Source: Paenibacillus alba
Lineage (GTDB): Bacteria > Bacillota > Bacilli > Paenibacillales > NBRC-103111
Length of the DNA stretch: 64,000 nt
Assembly (NCBI RefSeq): GCF_013204855.1
Contig: NZ_JABMKZ010000008.1
Location: 62,001 to 126,000, forward strand
Reading direction: 5' to 3'
Below the pieces are notes generated by a model that was not told the DNA's origin, ran no database searches, and saw only the letters and a program-made list of their open reading frames with translations. Shown one piece after another: positions 62,224-64,000 of this stretch; positions within the stretch are counted from its first letter, which is position 1; each line of letters begins with the position of its first letter. Both the position numbers and the translations under genes were made by a program.

Positions 62224-62865
62224 GGCATGAAACAGCTGATCAGAAGCTTATGCCTGCTGCTCGCTATTGTTCTGCTGCCATGGTTTTCGCTGAATGCCAT
62301 GGCAGCGGAGCCCTCTCCGCTGTTCACGGACAGCTTCGCGGGAGGATTAGGGAACTGGGATTTGTTCGGCAGTTCAGCTTTTGTCATTGAAGGCAGCGGT
62401 TCGCAAGCCCAGCTCAAAGGTACGACAACGGCGACATCTCCTCAGCGTGCGGTCGTCAAAACCACCAAGCTTCCTTACAGTTCCACGGATTACGATATTG
62501 GCTTTACGGCCACAGGAGATCGCTTCCGGCTCATGTTCCGGTATTCTTCGGGAACGAGCTACTATTTTCTGGAATTTAAAAATACGAAGTCAGTTGAGCT
62601 TTGGAAATATCCCAATTCCTCGGCCAATGTACAGGTTGGGACACCTGTGGATATCGGGGCTGTCATTCCGGGATTTAGTTTGTCAGATTCTCATGCGTAT
62701 CGGCTCAAAGTCAAAGGGAGCGAGTTTAAGCTCTACCTAGATGAAACGTTAGTTGCGACGTTCACCGACACGACGCTTTCGGCAGGGGGAATCGGTTTTT
62801 CTTTGAAAAGCATCGGCCCCGCAGTTGCGATGACGGTGAAGCAGGTTGTGGTTTCACCCAATTAT
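61660..62865 (+). repeat. Duplicated coding module across a gene boundary
   Basis: The last 190 residues of the protein ending at 62223 (nt about 61660-62215) and residues 31-208 of the next one (nt about 62320-62865) are close homologues: FGS, RAVVK, LPYS, GDRFR, YYFLEFKNTK, LWKYPNSS, AGGIGFSLKS. The copies are offset by about 655 bp in the same orientation. Confidence 0.8.
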
Positions 62866-64000
62866 ACGCAGGGCACGTTTATTCACACACCGGCGACAGA
62901 GGTTTCGTATAATACGGATTTGCCGCTAATGTTCACCCTTGCGGGTACGAGTTCGGCGACTAGCGCTCAGATTCATTATACCTACGGGGACGAGACGCTG
63001 GGTCAGATCGTTCCGGCGGCAGGAAGCGGGATCGGCCCATATTCGGGCACGATTCCCGGATCGAATCGTTACAGGCAAATCCGTTATTATTTGACGGCGC
63101 AAGATGCCGAAGGCAGGTCCATGCGCTATCCGGAATCCGGGGAGATCGCCGTTCCGATCCAAACGATTGTGCCTTATAGAAATAATTTTGAAGGGGAAAC
63201 GGTTGGGGCAGTACCTGCGGGTTGGAAAATAGGCGGAAACACCAAGATCATTCAACTGCCGGACGGCAATAAGGTATTTAACTTGAATGGATCGGGTAGT
63301 GCCAAGCTGAACCTTCCAATGTACCAAAACGCGGACAATTTTAACGTCAAATTCAAGGTGAAATACGAACGCACAAGCACGGCGCTGCAAAATACTTGGC
63401 GCTTTCGCTATCGGGCAGTCGACGATATGAACAACAATGCGCTGGAGTGGGCGACGCATAATTCCAAATATTTCCTCATGCGGAAAACAACGCTTGGCGG
63501 CAACTATTATTTGGCCAATTATGTCCAATCCCTGCTGGATGATTGGCACGATTATGAGCTGCGTGTAAGCGGCATCACCCACAAGCTGTTCATTGACGGC
63601 GTGGAAACGGCCAGTGGGGATGATTCGGACCCCTTGGCGCTGAAGAAAGGGTATTTTCAGTGGAATGTTGTCGGCGGCATCAACCTGATGATTGATGACT
63701 TTGCCATCGAGCCGCTCCCGGTGCCCTATGTCATCGATCTTAGGCCCGCTGGCAATTATGCGGGGATTTATACACAGGCGGAGTCGCCTGGCTTCAAGCT
63801 GGCATTGGAAGCGGGCGCAGAGGCGCATGCGTTTCAGCTTGATTATACGGTACGCCAGGCGGATGGCAGCCAAGGTGTTGTCGCCTCGGGAACGAAGACG
63901 TACAACTTGGGGGCTTATGCGACCGATACCGAGGTCATCGCTTTCACGCCTAAGCTCAGCGCAATCGGCACTTATGAGGTAACGGCTGCATTTGCGGTTG
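62227..64000 (+). CDS. Secreted multidomain carbohydrate-associated protein, partial (runs off the window)
   Basis: Signal peptide (about 1-28), then a LamG-like module (about 31-208) duplicated from the end of the upstream protein, an Ig-like beta domain (about 212-315), and a second LamG-like module (about 320-495, FIDGVETASGDD). The frame is open for 591 codons to the last base. ATG has GGAGG 10 nt upstream and begins 3 bp after the previous stop, so both genes are co-transcribed. The catalytic part, if any, lies beyond the window. Confidence 0.85.
   Translation, partial: MKQLIRSLCLLLAIVLLPWFSLNAMAAEPSPLFTDSFAGGLGNWDLFGSSAFVIEGSGSQAQLKGTTTATSPQRAVVKTTKLPYSSTDYDIGFTATGDRFRLMFRYSSGTSYYFLEFKNTKSVELWKYPNSSANVQVGTPVDIGAVIPGFSLSDSHAYRLKVKGSEFKLYLDETLVATFTDTTLSAGGIGFSLKSIGPAVAMTVKQVVVSPNYTQGTFIHTPATEVSYNTDLPLMFTLAGTSSATSAQIHYTYGDETLGQIVPAAGSGIGPYSGTIPGSNRYRQIRYYLTAQDAEGRSMRYPESGEIAVPIQTIVPYRNNFEGETVGAVPAGWKIGGNTKIIQLPDGNKVFNLNGSGSAKLNLPMYQNADNFNVKFKVKYERTSTALQNTWRFRYRAVDDMNNNALEWATHNSKYFLMRKTTLGGNYYLANYVQSLLDDWHDYELRVSGITHKLFIDGVETASGDDSDPLALKKGYFQWNVVGGINLMIDDFAIEPLPVPYVIDLRPAGNYAGIYTQAESPGFKLALEAGAEAHAFQLDYTVRQADGSQGVVASGTKTYNLGAYATDTEVIAFTPKLSAIGTYEVTAAFAV

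Noticed and set aside
1..64000. tRNA, rRNA, CRISPR, prophage or plasmid functions
   Set aside because: No cloverleaf, repeat-spacer array, integrase, capsid or replication gene could be recognised on either strand.

Overview
The window looks like chromosomal DNA of a Paenibacillus-type Firmicute. This rests on the strong GGAGG ribosome binding sites, frequent TTG/GTG starts, S-layer-homology (SLH) surface proteins, lipoprotein sugar-binding proteins with LplB/LplC-type permeases and no dedicated ATPase, YesM/YesN-type two-component pairs, a membrane-bound AraC regulator and very large multidomain secreted carbohydrate-active proteins. I see no rRNA, tRNA, CRISPR array, phage module or intact transposase. 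The assignment is an inference; no marker gene is present.

Layout. (1) 1-7.3 kb: a secreted amidase carrying a cohesin-like and a dockerin-like domain sits beside a cohesin-SLH surface protein. A convergent chemotaxis receptor and a CyuA/YhaM-type L-cysteine desulfidase follow. (2) 7.3-20.8 kb: a glycan-utilisation locus with a cytoplasmic GH95 alpha-L-fucosidase, an ABC importer (two permeases and a binding lipoprotein), a YesM/YesN two-component system, a truncated SLH protein and a secreted beta-helix protein. Four transcription units here carry the same upstream element: two 16-bp direct repeats exactly 22 bp apart, then a -10 box at a fixed distance. That is the geometry of an AraC-class activator site, probably bound by the YesN-like regulator encoded in the locus. 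(3) 20.9-25.4 kb: a parvulin-like foldase, an AraC/PhyH-dioxygenase/TIM-barrel group and a secreted ricin-type lectin. (4) 26.1-32.2 kb: a tight six-gene run (GT2 glycosyltransferase, class III aminotransferase, zinc alcohol dehydrogenase, MFS transporter, DUF1349 protein, HAD phosphatase), of unknown purpose but resembling a small amino-sugar pathway with a transporter.

(5) 32.6-43.7 kb: a YcgR/YcgQ-type metal-related pair diverges from a complete 2-aminoethylphosphonate (AEP) operon: binding lipoprotein, ATPase, fused permease, DeoR regulator, PhnX, PhnW, alanine dehydrogenase and an MgtC-family membrane protein. PhnW moves the AEP amino group to pyruvate, giving alanine and phosphonoacetaldehyde. 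PhnX splits the latter into phosphate and acetaldehyde. Alanine dehydrogenase can regenerate pyruvate and release ammonia, so the operon can yield both P and N. It has a perfect-consensus promoter (TTGACA, 17 bp, TATAAT) with nested inverted repeats just downstream. (6) 43.9-48.7 kb: a 1593-residue SLH-anchored calcineurin-type phosphoesterase.

(7) 48.9-64 kb: a small lipoprotein, a D-lyxose-isomerase-like cupin, a DUF4432 aldose-epimerase-like protein, a second ABC importer, a membrane AraC regulator and two giant secreted proteins. The second of these runs off the end of the window and begins with a copy of the module that ends the first. Several intergenic regions hold degenerate repeats of unknown origin.
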